Shown in pieces: positions 1-11,215 of a DNA stretch of 64,000 nt. Position numbers and translations under genes: made by a program. How positions within the stretch are numbered: position 1 is the stretch's first letter; each line of letters begins with the position of its first letter. This DNA comes from Gautieria morchelliformis (taxonomy: Eukaryota > Basidiomycota > Agaricomycetes > Gomphales > Gomphaceae), in the NCBI GenBank assembly GCA_015179125.1, contig WHVA01000335.1, positions 62,001-126,000 on the forward strand, written 5' to 3'. Under the pieces are notes generated by a model. The model had not been told where the DNA came from. It saw only the letters and a program-made list of their open reading frames with translations, and searched no databases.

Positions 1-291
1 CCTAGTCTTAACGGCAGACACTGAGCCGATTGAGATTTTGCTCCACCTACCCCTTCTCTGCGAAGACAAGGTGCGTGCTGTTCCTGGAGCAGTCGATACC
101 GATACCGGATTAACACCACTTTTGATGTGCAGAACGTTCCGTATGTATTCGTGCCATCGAAGATTGCTTTGGGAAGGGCCTGCGGCGTTTCGCGACCCGT
201 GATTGCCGCTAGTGTGACGACCAACGAGGCTAAGGAGCTGAAGAGCCAGATCGAGACTATTAAGGACGCCATTGAAAAACTCATGTACTGA
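1..291 (+). CDS. SNU13: Snu13 / 15.5K (L7Ae family) snRNP protein, 3' part
   Basis: This is the C-terminal part of the L7Ae-family RNA-binding protein that binds the kink-turn of U4 snRNA in the spliceosome and of box C/D snoRNAs in the nucleolus. Two exons are visible, 1-70 (frame begins at base 2) and 133-291, separated by a 62 bp intron that starts GTGCGT and ends GTGCAG. The spliced product reads [19 protein letters not shown], then [25 protein letters not shown] and a C-terminal LMY before TGA. These segments match the conserved second half of Snu13 ([26 protein letters not shown]). The N-terminal half lies outside the window. Both exons are intact, so the gene is probably functional. 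It converges on the minus-strand RING gene. Confidence 0.93.
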
Positions 292-858
292 GATTTGACG
301 ACACAAAGCCATATGTGAACGAGCCCACCGTCTAGGGCAGTCAGTTGGCCATCCACTAAATATGATTATATTCGATTAATTGCTTGGTGCTTCTCTAGTG
401 ACAGTGGACGCGAGCTAACGGTCGTTGCCTAGCTGTTCTGGATGAGGCTTCGTTAAAGGACTATCAGGGTGTCGCGAATAGGTGATTTGGGAGCTATTAC
501 CTGTCCGTTGACCCGTCATTGTAGTTGGGGGGGACAAACCCGACCAGCCTAGGCTATCATGATATCAATGGCTGCCACAGGGCAAAGCAAAGTAAAATCT
601 GATCAGCAGTGACGCAAAGTATCGATTTCGGCAACTGCATATGACAGACCTGCTGATCTCGCCTATGAAGGTCACTGGCAAGACGGTCAGGTGCAAGGGT
701 GGCTGGTTAGATTTTCGCGGTGTAAGTTCATCAGGACCTTAACAGTTTTAAGATGTCATCATGAAGCTGCAAGAGAGGGTTGCATTGGATGGACGTCAGG
801 TGGACGATACAGTAGTAATACATTGATTCGTATGATCATCGTAAACGCGTCATAAAAG
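292..858. other. Convergent intergenic region, no gene recognised
   Basis: This lies between the 3' ends of SNU13 (+) and the RING gene (-). I see no coding pattern. It presumably holds both 3' UTRs and terminators. Confidence 0.5.
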
Positions 859-1548
859 TCATGAAACTGGATGACTTGCAGATGGCGACCTAGCAAAAAA
901 GCCACCTGGTAACAGCACACTCAAGAGTAAGGCCAACCCAATAACACGCAACACGATCCCGAGATAGTATGCGAGGTGGTAGGAAATGCGTGTGCGGGAG
1001 AGATTAGGGGGAGAGGGGATGTGGCGCCACGGTTGGGGTTTGACTATGGTAGGAGATTCGAAGGCGTTCGATGGGGAGGGAGAGCGGGAGATTTGTGTTG
1101 GCGTTAGCGAGGGTGATGAATTGGAAGATGAGAGGGAGGACTGTTCCCGCGAGAAAATGGGGACGATGTCTTCGGTGGGTGTGCAAAGATCGTTGCAGAC
1201 TGGACACGACGGACGCTTCGATAGCCACTTCATTTGAATCCAAACAGTCAGTATGATAACGACCCATGTGTATGTAAATACGTACACCGCTGAGGTGTGA
1301 TCGGCAGTACAGATGCCCACAACGGGTTACGCATGGGTCCTCCGCTGTCTCCCGACTGCACGCGACATAGAGTGAGTATATTTCGAGAAGACAACTCGTC
1401 GAGTGGCTCACCATATTCCACAATTCCATCCCAACTCGATCTCATCGTTCACCTCATCGAGTTGATGCCGTTCAAACTGTGCAAAATGACGCCGGACGGC
1501 GCTCGATTTGCCAATGACTGTGGCGTCCATTCTTCTCCCTGGTGACAT
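859..1548 (-). CDS. RING-type E3 ubiquitin ligase, tail-anchored (RNF5/RNF185-like)
   Basis: Three exons fit GT-AG rules: 1548-1412, 1355-1286 and 1227-859, giving about 191 residues (human RNF5 has 180). The first intron splits a Cys codon and rebuilds CGIC. The following text is RETAEDPCVTRCGHLYC, then RSHLSG, WLSKRPSCPVC and PTEDIVPIFSRE, a RING-HC finger with the RNF5-type tail. A Ser/Pro-rich linker follows. A hydrophobic helix near the C-terminus (YYLGIVLRVIGLALLLSVLL) would anchor the protein in the ER membrane, where this family acts in ER-associated degradation. One oddity: the sixth zinc ligand, normally Cys, reads His (CGHLYCRSH). The start could be ATG at 1548 or at 1530. The family is clear; the exact splice at the second intron is my inference. 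Confidence 0.8.
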
Positions 1549-2151
1549 CGGCCATGATGTATGACCCCCTTGTCGCTCGGGCCAGTCTAGGCCGTCTGTG
1601 GCATGGCTGGCTTGACTACTATCGCCTCGAACCCCTTGGGGGCTGCCATCGGCTGCGGTTACGCTAAGGGCCATCGTCAAGACTGAGTTTTGGGCAGCTC
1701 CTTGTCTGTTGGCAGATGAGGAGCACGCAGATGAGGAGCACATGGGGGTTATTCTTTTGTTGAGCAAGCATTGGCTCGGGTGACCCAACTGGGTTGGAAT
1801 CACGTGCCGGACACGCACGCCCTGTCATGCGGCACCGTGGCCCGATCAGTGGGTGATTATCGACAAATCCTATGCTACATTCGAGGGTTTCTTTGTGGCA
1901 AGCTGTGGGGTAGGCCGTCACGACTCTTGATGGCCACTTAGTGGGTGCATCCGCAGGCAAGTTCCATACTTGTGTCCTTCACTTCGGTGGGCCACTTTAG
2001 AACGCGGTCCGAGTGGAGGGGTGAGGGCGTGTATCCTGACAGACTTTCCCGTGGCATCTACAACAGGCATACTACAGAGCTCGTGCCAGGGATCGAATAT
2101 GCCCGCACGTGACCTGACCCCCCCCCCCAATTAGGGGCTTACTCCGGAGGT
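1549..2151. other. Intergenic, nothing recognised
   Basis: This is upstream of the RING gene. Open frames here are short and show no family signal. It probably includes the RING gene promoter. Confidence 0.4.
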
Positions 2152-2420
2152 ATGCTGGAGAACGTGATGCGAAGGGAGGGGATAGTAAGCAGACATGGCA
2201 GCCGCAGCATCACCGGCGCCTCGACGTTGTCTTCTTCAAGCACAACAGGCTCATGCACGGGTTCACCTTTGGGCAGTCAGAGAAACAGGGGCCCCCAACA
2301 AGAAGTGACTCGTCGTTCCGCTGGGACTACCGCATACGCACCCTCGACAATGGAGGTGGTGTCGCATGTGTCCCTTCATGTTTATTTATCTGCCGCTTTA
2401 TTATTATTATTTCTTTGGCA
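2152..2420 (+). other. Possible coding exon, unidentified
   Basis: One frame through this stretch (not the frame of the long ORF) reads like real protein: LDVVFFKHNRLMHGFTFG, then SSFRWDYRIRTLDNGGGV. It has balanced composition and no low complexity. Downstream sequence turns pyrimidine-rich like a 3' UTR. No start or complete intron chain could be fixed and I do not recognise the family, so it may be the last exon of a small gene. Confidence 0.25.
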
Positions 2421-2848
2421 TCACTTTCTTCTCCGTATGTTCTCTTCTTTTTCTGCTTGTCTCCCTTTATTTCTGTCCATTTTGATTCATTATGGTTGTT
2501 GTTATAAAATCTCCTACGTTTTCTCGCTTTTTCTGCCCTGGTTGGTATTTATGTTGGTGCGCACATATACGTTCCTCCTGACTCAGAACGTTCCGCTGCC
2601 TGTGGTCTCATTCAGCGTGCCGAGACGGTACACTATGAGGAAGATGCATGCTGTATATATGGTGTATATTCAGTCGCATGTATCCCCTTCCTCATTGTCA
2701 TCTTCTTTGGCCTGCCCATTCCACACCCTTCCCGCCTCTCGCTGTCTACTCCCGCTTCACATAACCCTAGAACCTAGCCCCAGCCTCTCCACCTTCAACG
2801 TCTCATCCAGCAATGCTATATTAACAATGTCACAAATGAATCACTCAT

Positions 2849-3279
2849 TTACGCAAACACAGAAGCCCTCCCTCTACCACCATCAAAGTACGTCCAACCA
2901 TGGGTGCAACAGCAGTGCAAGAGCACCTTATTTTTTTTCGCTGGACCTGTGACGTCAGAAGTCCAAGAAAATTTCTTCCCTGAATCGGTTACCCACTCTA
3001 CGCTCTTGTGAATGACTTCGGGGCCATTGAAGAGCTCAGAAAAAGCTAGAACCCGGAAATTGACACATTTAATCGACACCAACAGCCCGTTCGTCACCTG
3101 GGCCTCCACTGCCTGATGTTCCGTGACCCTGTCCGCCGCCCAGTACCGCCTCGATAGAGCTGAGAGGGATGCTTCGAGGTCCTGTGAACCTGCTTTGCAA
3201 CTACTGTTCCTGATTCTTTTGATCCTATTGCCTCTGATTTTACGCACCTCGCGTCCGTCTTAGCTTGTTGCGAAGACAT
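2849..3279 (-). other. Possible small gene, unidentified
   Basis: On the minus strand an ATG at 3279 opens MSSQQAKTD. A second frame continues with ALSRRYWAADRVTEHQAVEA and FRVLAFSELFNGPEVIHKSV. The text is non-repetitive and protein-like. An intron must join the two frames, but no single GT-AG choice gave a consistent phase. No known domain is visible. Confidence 0.25.
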
Positions 3280-4009
3280 TATCCCATGCTCGGAGGCGCT
3301 GTTCTTGGGTTACGCGTCAGCGGATTCTTTCAAAAAGTAAGCGTTTGGAAGTGAAAGAGGGTGCCCAATTGAATTATTTTCAGTGCAAGTGACAAAGGCG
3401 CGGGGGTCAAGTGGACGGGTTAGGGAAAAGAAGTTGGGAAGACGACAAACTTGGAAAGGAGTAAGATGATGGAAGGAGAGCGAGCGACGACACGGTGTCA
3501 GGGAGGACAGCTAAAGGAAAACTCACACAGAAGACCATCCACCAGCTCCTTAACCCCAATTCTCTGATTTCATGAATTCGACCCCACAGTTTCATCAAGA
3601 TCCATTGGATCGGTTTTGGCTTCCGTGGGCTTCCGTGGACTGTTCAAATTACGCATCCAATTGCCAATCAGAACATCTTCTGAATATAGCGACTGGTCAC
3701 AAGTTTGATGGCTGGCAATCAGTTAGCCCCATGTGGCCTCGAAGTTGAGGGAGGTTGAGTCACCCGTTGTAATGTTGAATCAGACGGGCTGAGTCACTTA
3801 GTACTTGACCGTTCCTGTAAGTAATAAGTATGACCACCTTCATATCTTTGTGACCGTTAGAATTAGACAGGTTCGAAATATACGAAGAAGCCGAACCAAC
3901 AAGAGTCGGATTGTTTGACAACGGCGTCTCACTGAGATATATATATGTAAGTTTTTACTAAATTTCTGAGCCTAAGGCCTGGGGCCGTTGTGACATACCT
4001 GTTGGCCAC
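3280..4009. other. Intergenic, nothing recognised
   Basis: No convincing gene. It holds the upstream region of the carboxypeptidase gene, including an AT-rich patch (ATATATATATG near 3938) about 70 bases before the ATG. Confidence 0.4.
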
Positions 4010-6105
4010 ATGTTAGAGATGTCTACTCGTTTTTCACATTCGAAGCGACATGCTCCAACGACATCTCATGAGGCAAGTCGGACGCTCAAAGCTGTGCTCT
4101 TGCGAGAGGGCCTCGTTCTCGGCACCATCCTCGTCATCTCGGCCGCAATTGCTACGGTTTTGTTCTACAAGTCGCCCAGCTCATCTGGAATAACTGCTTA
4201 TCATGCAGTATTTTATACGAATATTGCATCGCCAGCATTTCCTTGCGCGACTCACGATGGTCGTGCTACATCCCATGCAGGTTTTATCGGTTTGGAAGGC
4301 GATACTTCCGAGGCGCCAAAGCGCTCTTTCTTCTGGTAGGCCAGTACTTTACATGCTTGAATGCTAAAACGCTGGCATATTAGGTACTTTGAGGCGGAAA
4401 ATGCACCTGACAACGCACCCTTGATGTGAATACATATTTATCGTTACAACGTATTGGCCCATTTTTTTACTTGTTCTCAGATTGACGACGGGTGGTGGTC
4501 CTGGCACGAGTGGGTTAATGAACCCAGTTACTGGTCAATCCCCTTGTGGAATATCACCGGAAGGGCCGCGCTTCAACCCTAACAGATGGTCGGAACATTT
4601 TAATTTGCTCGCCTTGGATCATGTAAGCCTTCGCCTCTCTTCGGAAAATATTTGGACCCAGTTCTCCAACTCCAAAAGCCCATCGGCGTAGGCTATTCAT
4701 ATGGAACGAAAGTAAATAACAGTCGCAGTGCCGCTTTGGATGTCTACGATTTCTTGCAAAAATTCTTTCAGCTATATCCAGAGCTGCAGAAGTAGTTGTT
4801 CTTCGTTTTATGGGCTTTTGTTGAGGTTATCTTATTTCTCTCGTTTCAGAAACAAATTCGTGATTTCAGGCGGTTCTTATGGAGGAGTTTATGCTCCAAA
4901 CATAGCGTCCGTTATCCACGAGGAAAACAAAGCCATCGAAAAGGGGAACGGGAAACCTGGCGCCGTACACATAAATCTGGAGTCAATAATGCTCAGTAAT
5001 CCCATATCGGTGCGAAATCCTAGCCAACGGTTTCGAAAGACCTAGTAAAGTTAACCCGACCACGCTAAAGGACCCCCTGTCATATTTCCGCTGGCTTCTA
5101 CATTATCGATGCGTTCTTCACCAGGTATACAATTCGACAACGTGTCATGAGCTGTATAAGATTCTGCCAGTATGCCTGGAGAGCACCCAGCTCGCTTTCG
5201 AGATCCCTACCGTCGAGAACCGTGTCGCTGCTGAAGAGGTTTGCTGGAAGCTCAATACGGCCGATGCCCATGACACGGTTCTGGAAGATATACGTCGAAA
5301 AGTGGGTGCCTATGCCTACCACCCTGACAATGACTAACAGAATTGTTGTTAGTGTCATCAGGAAGAGGAGGATTCACTAATTTGTCACCCACAATTCGCA
5401 TGGATGAATGATTTCTTCACAGATGTTGCCACTAAACGCGCACTAGGGGTGCCGGAACATGTCAACTTTACCTCATTGAGCCTTGATGTCAATAAGGAGT
5501 TTCGTGCCGCCGGTGACCTGTAAGATACCAATATGGTGCGATCGTGGGTATTATTGATCCCTATGTTGGGTAGCGTTCAACAGCATCAACTCTTATTTGA
5601 GCCTTTGCTTCGGGACGGGATCAGGCTTCTTCGTAAGTGTGATACGGCTTCTGAGATGGATTATAATTGGCTGCTCTGACGGGACATTCGACGGTTTCGT
5701 TTAAGATTATATCGGTGCACAAGATGCAAATTGCGCTTGGCCCGGTGTGCTCTCTACAGTGAGTCTTCCATAACCTCACTCGCCTGAGTCTGGACAGTAA
5801 ATAACCATCCCATGACAGTTGAGGCTCCTCAAGAATCCGTTCCAGCAGGCCTTTATCGAAGCAAAGGACCTTCCTTGGCCCTCCGCGACAGTAGCGAATA
5901 CGACAGTCCGTTCAGTCGGAAAGGGTGCTGGTAATTTCACCTATATCCTTATACCCGAGGCAGGTCACATGGTACGTAGGCATTCATTTAATATTCATCT
6001 TTCATACATTCTTATACAATCCTCTGCTAGGTCGTTCACGATCAGCCTGCGCTGGTCAAATCCATCGTTGAGCACTGGGTCCAGAATCAGCCTTTCTTAC
6101 TGTAA
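4010..6105 (+). CDS. Serine carboxypeptidase, peptidase family S10
   Basis: Eleven exons join with consistent phase into about 506 residues: 4010-4335, 4384-4425, 4481-4622, 4679-4791, 4850-5009, 5071-5301, 5353-5519, 5574-5632, 5706-5758, 5819-5971 and 6031-6105. All introns are GT-AG, and several stop codons fall only inside introns. The N-terminus has a membrane segment (LVLGTILVISAAIATVLFY), so the enzyme is a signal-anchored or secretory-pathway protein. S10 landmarks are the TTGGGPGTSGL oxyanion region, PIGVGYSYG, the nucleophile motif GGSYGGVYAP, the Asp region YIGAQDANCAW and the His motif PEAGHMVVHDQP. The catalytic Ser, Asp and His are all kept, although the usual Asp before the catalytic one is replaced (GAQD). 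The enzyme would release C-terminal amino acids from peptides in the vacuole or outside the cell. Confidence 0.9.
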
Positions 6106-7242
6106 CTTAGCAGCTGTCCAACTTCGAGAGGTGAATAGCAGAACGTCTTGAATAGCCCTTTCAGTGATACCTACATTATCAACCTGGAAGGCCTTCCGTA
6201 CTGTGCTAATTGGTGCTCCAGGAAAACTGATGCCAGATGCTGCTGATGCGTTTCTCACATATGTGTGCACATATGCAAAGACGTACTGCCGATTTGCTAA
6301 ACCTTCAAGAAACTATGCCGGAGTCTTCAAAGGCAACCAAGAGATGAGCGATGACGGTTCATGTCTGGCAGTCAGGATTCGTAAACCATGCCATGGGTTG
6401 AACAATCAAATGACACGAAATAATTCGAATAGCGGGAGAGCAGCTGTGTACTGCAAACACGTCGCAGATCCCTTCAATAGCTTCTGGGGGCACCCCCACA
6501 TCATCGTCACAGCTGAGACACCGAATGCATCATGTCACGAGTACCATGTCGTTGTGGTGCCTCACGTCTCAGCCCATTAGTCTTCACCCTTGGCCGACCT
6601 CTTCCACTACGTGCAGGACGCCGAATCAGGAGCTTTCCCGTGTTTCCATATCCAGAAATACTGCCCCGATCGATGAGATGATGCCTCTACTGAGACTACA
6701 CACCCTTTGCTTCCTTGTGCTCATCTTTTCCATCTTCGTATATGTCATACTGACAGGGATGGCGATGCGGAATGATGTCAATCTGTCATCGTCATATGAT
6801 GTGAGCTTCTCGCGGGTTGTTTTCCTTGGCACTCTTCTGGCGCTCACTCTGACTTGCCAAGGGAGGACCACTTCCATGCCGTTCGACGTCAAATTGCTTG
6901 GAAGGATCTCTAAAACCCTTCCGAATCACTTCCAGCCCATGCCGGATGTAATAAACAATCTGACGAGAATATTCAGACGGCCAACTATATAGTTTCTGAT
7001 ACTTCTACGTTATATTACTAACTTTTCTTCTTTTGCATGTGATGTTCGTGGATCTGTCAGACTTGTCAGCCCGAATTGTGCATTGCTTCTCTACTGATAT
7101 AAGATGTTGTGAACATCTGTTGACCTGGCAGTACGCATAGCCAGAACCTTATATACACCTTCCGTGGTCTGGTAATCCAACCCGGCCTTCATCGCTCCAC
7201 AAAACTTAGTCTCTCGTCTGCATCCCATCTTTTCTTTGTACC
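6106..7242. other. Intergenic, only short open frames
   Basis: Open frames of 88-155 codons occur, but none shows a domain, splice pattern or natural composition that I can defend. It contains the 3' end of the carboxypeptidase transcript and the promoter of the DUF6533 gene. Confidence 0.4.
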
Positions 7243-8970
7243 ATGGCTCAAGCAGAGCTTTCAGCTGTTATTCAGGAGCTATCAGACAAGTACGTACTTA
7301 CTACATTAAGTGAGATACAGAAGAACTTACCAGAACTAGCTTTGTGGTCAACTGTGTCAGCTTCGCAGCGCTTGGTATGCGTACATGTCCCGTCTAATTC
7401 CATGATTTCCATACCTTGTTCCACAGCACTGCTCATCTTCGACACTCTTCTCACACTACCATTTGAGATCAGGGAGATTTGGTGCAAGGCCGTCAAAATG
7501 GGCACCATTCTCTATTTATTCGCTCGTTACCTGTCCATGGTTTTGTTTCTTGCTGTTATATATGTCCGCCTATTTAACATATCCCTTATGGTAGGTTAGG
7601 TCTGTGGTTCTCATGTGTAACGGCCCTACTGATTTGAACGGGTATCTAGTATGACTTTCATCCCATATGAAGAAGCACCCGAGAGACTCATATGTGTGAA
7701 GGGACTGTAATATTATAACTCGCCTAGCTGGGACTTTACAAGTTCTTTGTCTGATTGGAGTACAGGGTGAGTGATTATACCTATATATTTATCAGGTCAA
7801 AGGATAATCAAAATTACTTATGTAGGCCTTCTGCTAGCTCGCACTTATGCTATCTCCTTTCAGGCTCGAAGAGTTTTGGGAATCCTTGGGCTGCTTATTC
7901 TTGGTGCTGTTATCACTGAAGTGGTATGTCCCTGTGCAGACTTTGTATAAATAGCCCAAATTCATTTTGCTGGATATAGTACAAGTCTATTTTGTTTCGC
8001 TGCAATATCCCTGGTCCACTTGCAACATGGAATTTGTCAGTACTGATTAGACTTCAGGCCTACATTTATACTAACAATTCATCAGATGTGAGATCTTAGG
8101 ACCTGCATCCTGATCCATCTCTGAATGCCTTTGACAGGGGATATCTTCCAAATTGTTACTGTAATCCTTTATGACACTGGCGTTGTGATAGTAACCATTC
8201 TGAGCTCAATTCAAACATTGAGGCTTTGGAAAGGTGAAATCTGGAATAAGAAATCTCTCCTTAGTCTCGTGATTTACCAAGGTGAGGGACCAACATATTG
8301 CTTATATGTGTGGATATACCACTAATCTACAGGTAAGGCTTCATCAGATATGGGTATGGGATATCATTCCTGTGATATTTCATATATCTGATTCATATTC
8401 AGATTTGTGCTTACAATCACTTTCGCTACTTCTATCACAGGAAAGGTATAGTTCCTTATAAACCTGTTGAGCTTCAGAGTTTACATGGTGTTCTCTCACA
8501 CTTCAGACATTAAGGGTATGTAAGGTAGTGATCATGATAATGAAATGGCTAATATCAGCTCCTTCACGGTATAAAGCCAAGCCTGGATGGCTTCTTAAAC
8601 CCTCTTCAGAACAGGTATATTCTCACCAGTTTAAGAAGAAGGACATGATTTGTACTAACAGTGCACATACAGCTTGTCAATAATTGTTGTCTGTCGCTTC
8701 CACCTAACTCTCAAAGAGAGACACAGTCAACTTAACAGCCACTCGGTACCCACTCTTTCATTGACCAGTTTCAAAGCAGCCAGACAAAGTGTTCATGATG
8801 CCATAGTGGCTGAATTTGGGAACCCATGCTTGAGACGGGATTTTAATGTTGAGACCTTGGAGGATGATGTAGCTCATCGGGAAAGCCAGCAGTCACCTGA
8901 TGAGGCTGGGTCAGCTGGGATAGAGTTGGATGAGTTTCCAGGGGCGACTGGATGCCCTAGAGATATATAA
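7243..8970 (+). CDS. DUF6533-type seven-helix membrane protein
   Basis: This is a multi-exon gene with the signature of the basidiomycete DUF6533 family. The first exons are 7243-7289, 7334-7374 and from 7427. They splice to MAQAELSAVIQELSDK, then TSFVVNCVSFAALALLIFD, TLLTLPFEIREIW and TILYLFARYLSMVLFLA, the classical DUF6533 opening. Later exons give more membrane segments (LLARTYAISFQ, RRVLGILGLLILGAVITEVV, TVILYDTGVVIVTILSSI). A hydrophilic C-terminal exon ends at 8970 (CRFHLTLKERHSQ onward, rich in Glu, Asp and Ser). Middle exon borders are uncertain. The family is abundant in mushrooms, is predicted to sit in a membrane, and has no known biochemical role. No inactivating lesion is evident. 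Confidence 0.75.
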
Positions 8971-9479
8971 ATACCAGGGCCTGTTGTGTCCAGTGAGTGA
9001 TTTGATTTGCCTTCAGGCACTGATTAATTGCTTGGTAGGATCAGGAAGAACAGCAGAGGCTTAATGCACAGTATGCAAGGTAATGCATCATAGCTGCAAC
9101 TCCAATACAAACCTCTCAGCAGTGAAGATGTACTGACTTACATTAACCATCCCATTCTCACCTTTCCAATCCACTACAGCACTCTGAAATCAGTCGCTGT
9201 AGAAGTTGTGGTTATCTACTCACTTTGGTCAACCCATACCATCAAAAAATTGGAGATATATATATCCTGTGAAGCTTTTGACTGTGTTTGTAATTCATGA
9301 TCACTTTACTTTGTGAAAATATTGTTCATCCTTTGCTGCTGGAAGTCAGTGAACTGTGCACAGATTCAAGAATTGCATCTTGATGAACATGTAGGATGGG
9401 CTCAGGAAACACATGTGCATGTCTGGGATACTGATCTGATGTGAAGTAGATGTTCGGTTATGCTAGTTCATAAATGCTA
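8971..9479. other. AT-rich intergenic region
   Basis: No gene is recognised. The composition resembles the decayed retroelement that follows. Confidence 0.4.
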
Positions 9480-10000
9480 TGAAACACCATGGGGCATACC
9501 ATACCATCATCACATTCTTATATGTCGGGCTATCAGGGCTCAGCATGCATCAATCTCAACTAACACTCCAAGATGTGAATGCATGTGAATATAGCATGGA
9601 TAATATTGGTCTACATGCTATTCATCGCAGGCAGCAGGCTGTCCTTTGGTCCAATGGATGTGTTGCACATGAAACTTATCAAGGCTGGGAATCCTATCCC
9701 TGATTCCATGTACCTCAATTTCTTTATCAACTCGCTGCTGGAAGAGTATGATACCTCATGAGCTCAGTTAATTATGAGCTTGACACAGTAGAGGAAGTGG
9801 TCAGTAATTTGCGACAAGTTGAAATGAAAAGAGGACTACATACTGCTATTGCAGAAGGATCTGCCTTTGCTGTGGCTACAGAGACAGAACACAAGCATGA
9901 GCATGAGCTCCTGCACAGGAGAGGTAGCGGGGAGACTGACAAGAAGGACAGTGAGACTGAATGTGAGACCTGTGGATGTACCTTGACCATGCGGACATGA
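9480..10000 (+). pseudogene. Relic of a Ty1/copia gag (UBN2-like)
   Basis: Two overlapping frames together resemble the copia gag core: GNPIPDSMYLNFFINSLLEE, then after a stop and frame change VNYELDTVEEVVSNLRQVEM. The order (a short helix ending in SLxxEYD, then a segment ending LRxxExxR) is that of the UBN2/gag polyprotein domain. A Cys-containing tail (ECETCGCTL) follows. At least one stop and one frameshift separate the pieces and no pol or LTR is seen nearby, so this is a fragment of a dead element. The call rests on pattern similarity only. Confidence 0.45.
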
Positions 10001-11215
10001 CAACCATGTTTTGGAACCCTTCAAGACTTTGGTGTGATGGCTAACACCTCTAGAGGTCTATCAGAACATGTCATTTACATGACTAGTAGAATACCAATTC
10101 AATGCAGCAGCACAACTCTGGAAATAATTTAATATTTGTATCTTGGTTGCAATCCATGTAATAACTAGTCCAAGTTATTACAACTAGAAGGCAATGCATT
10201 TCTTAGCTGCACTGAATCATAAACTAAAAGAGTGTGTAGGTTCAAGGACACTATCAGGGTCCAAGAGTATTCCTTTTAATAAAGAGGGAATAGGCTCCGC
10301 AGGAGAGTTTGTAAGTGGATTGGGTTGACCAACATCAATGCACTGCAATAACGAGAGAGTAATGTGAAGTGGCTTTCATGCACAACTTGACTTGACTTGT
10401 GAAAGTCACTGGACAGGAAAATCAACTGAACAGCTCGAGTTTGTGCCACTGAAGCCTCAGAAAAATAAGGAAAAATAATAGATAAATAGAGGCATGTTTG
10501 AATGTTGATTCCCCTAGTTTATCCAACAGCATATAAGAACAATTGGTTATTCAAAGGTGGTTTTACATGTTTCAAGGCCTTTCAGAACAGAATTGGGCTG
10601 GTTGAACAGCCTTCCTTGGCTGGTTGAGCACCACTCACCGGCACCAATGCATCTGCCACAGCCCAATGCAATCCGCCACACCCCTCTCCGCCACCGCTGT
10701 GCCAACACTCATTAGTTCCGGCATCACTGCAAGCAAGGGACTGCGGGGCATGCAATGGACACCAGGTTTTGTTTTCCTCACAATATTTTATTATCATGCA
10801 TGTATTGTTATGCCAGTGTTGCAATGTTATTTCTTCAATGATAAGCAACTAATTAGCAGATAATTATGTATTATGGCACTAAGCTCTGAGTAATCGCCTC
10901 CGGTTTTTGAGGCGGGCTTGGTCTAACATTAGTGAGATGTTAGCTCACATCCGGCGGGGGCAGCTTGTGTGAACATCAGGCCATACAATTGTATAATATT
11001 TATGAGTCAATACTTAACAAGACCTAACTATTGGGCAACCGTCACCAATTCGTGGAGGTTTGTCCGTCCAATATCTAGAAACAGCCTTGTCAGGATATCG
11101 GTGACAACCTCGGAAGACTTCATGGGAAACGTTGGCCAAACATTTTTCACACCTGGCGGTGTATGATAGCAGGAGATGCAATATCCATGTTTCAATGAGT
11201 GTTTGCCTGGGAAAT
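10001..11215. other. Intergenic, no gene recognised
   Basis: AT-rich and without supported coding sequence. It includes a small GC hairpin around 10895-10915 (CGCCTC...GAGGCG) with no clear function. The 3' end of the NACHT-WD40 gene borders it. Confidence 0.4.

Noticed and set aside
2152-2952. 266-codon ORF read as one protein
   Set aside because: Its second half is pyrimidine-rich low complexity and its first half is in a different frame from the protein-like text.
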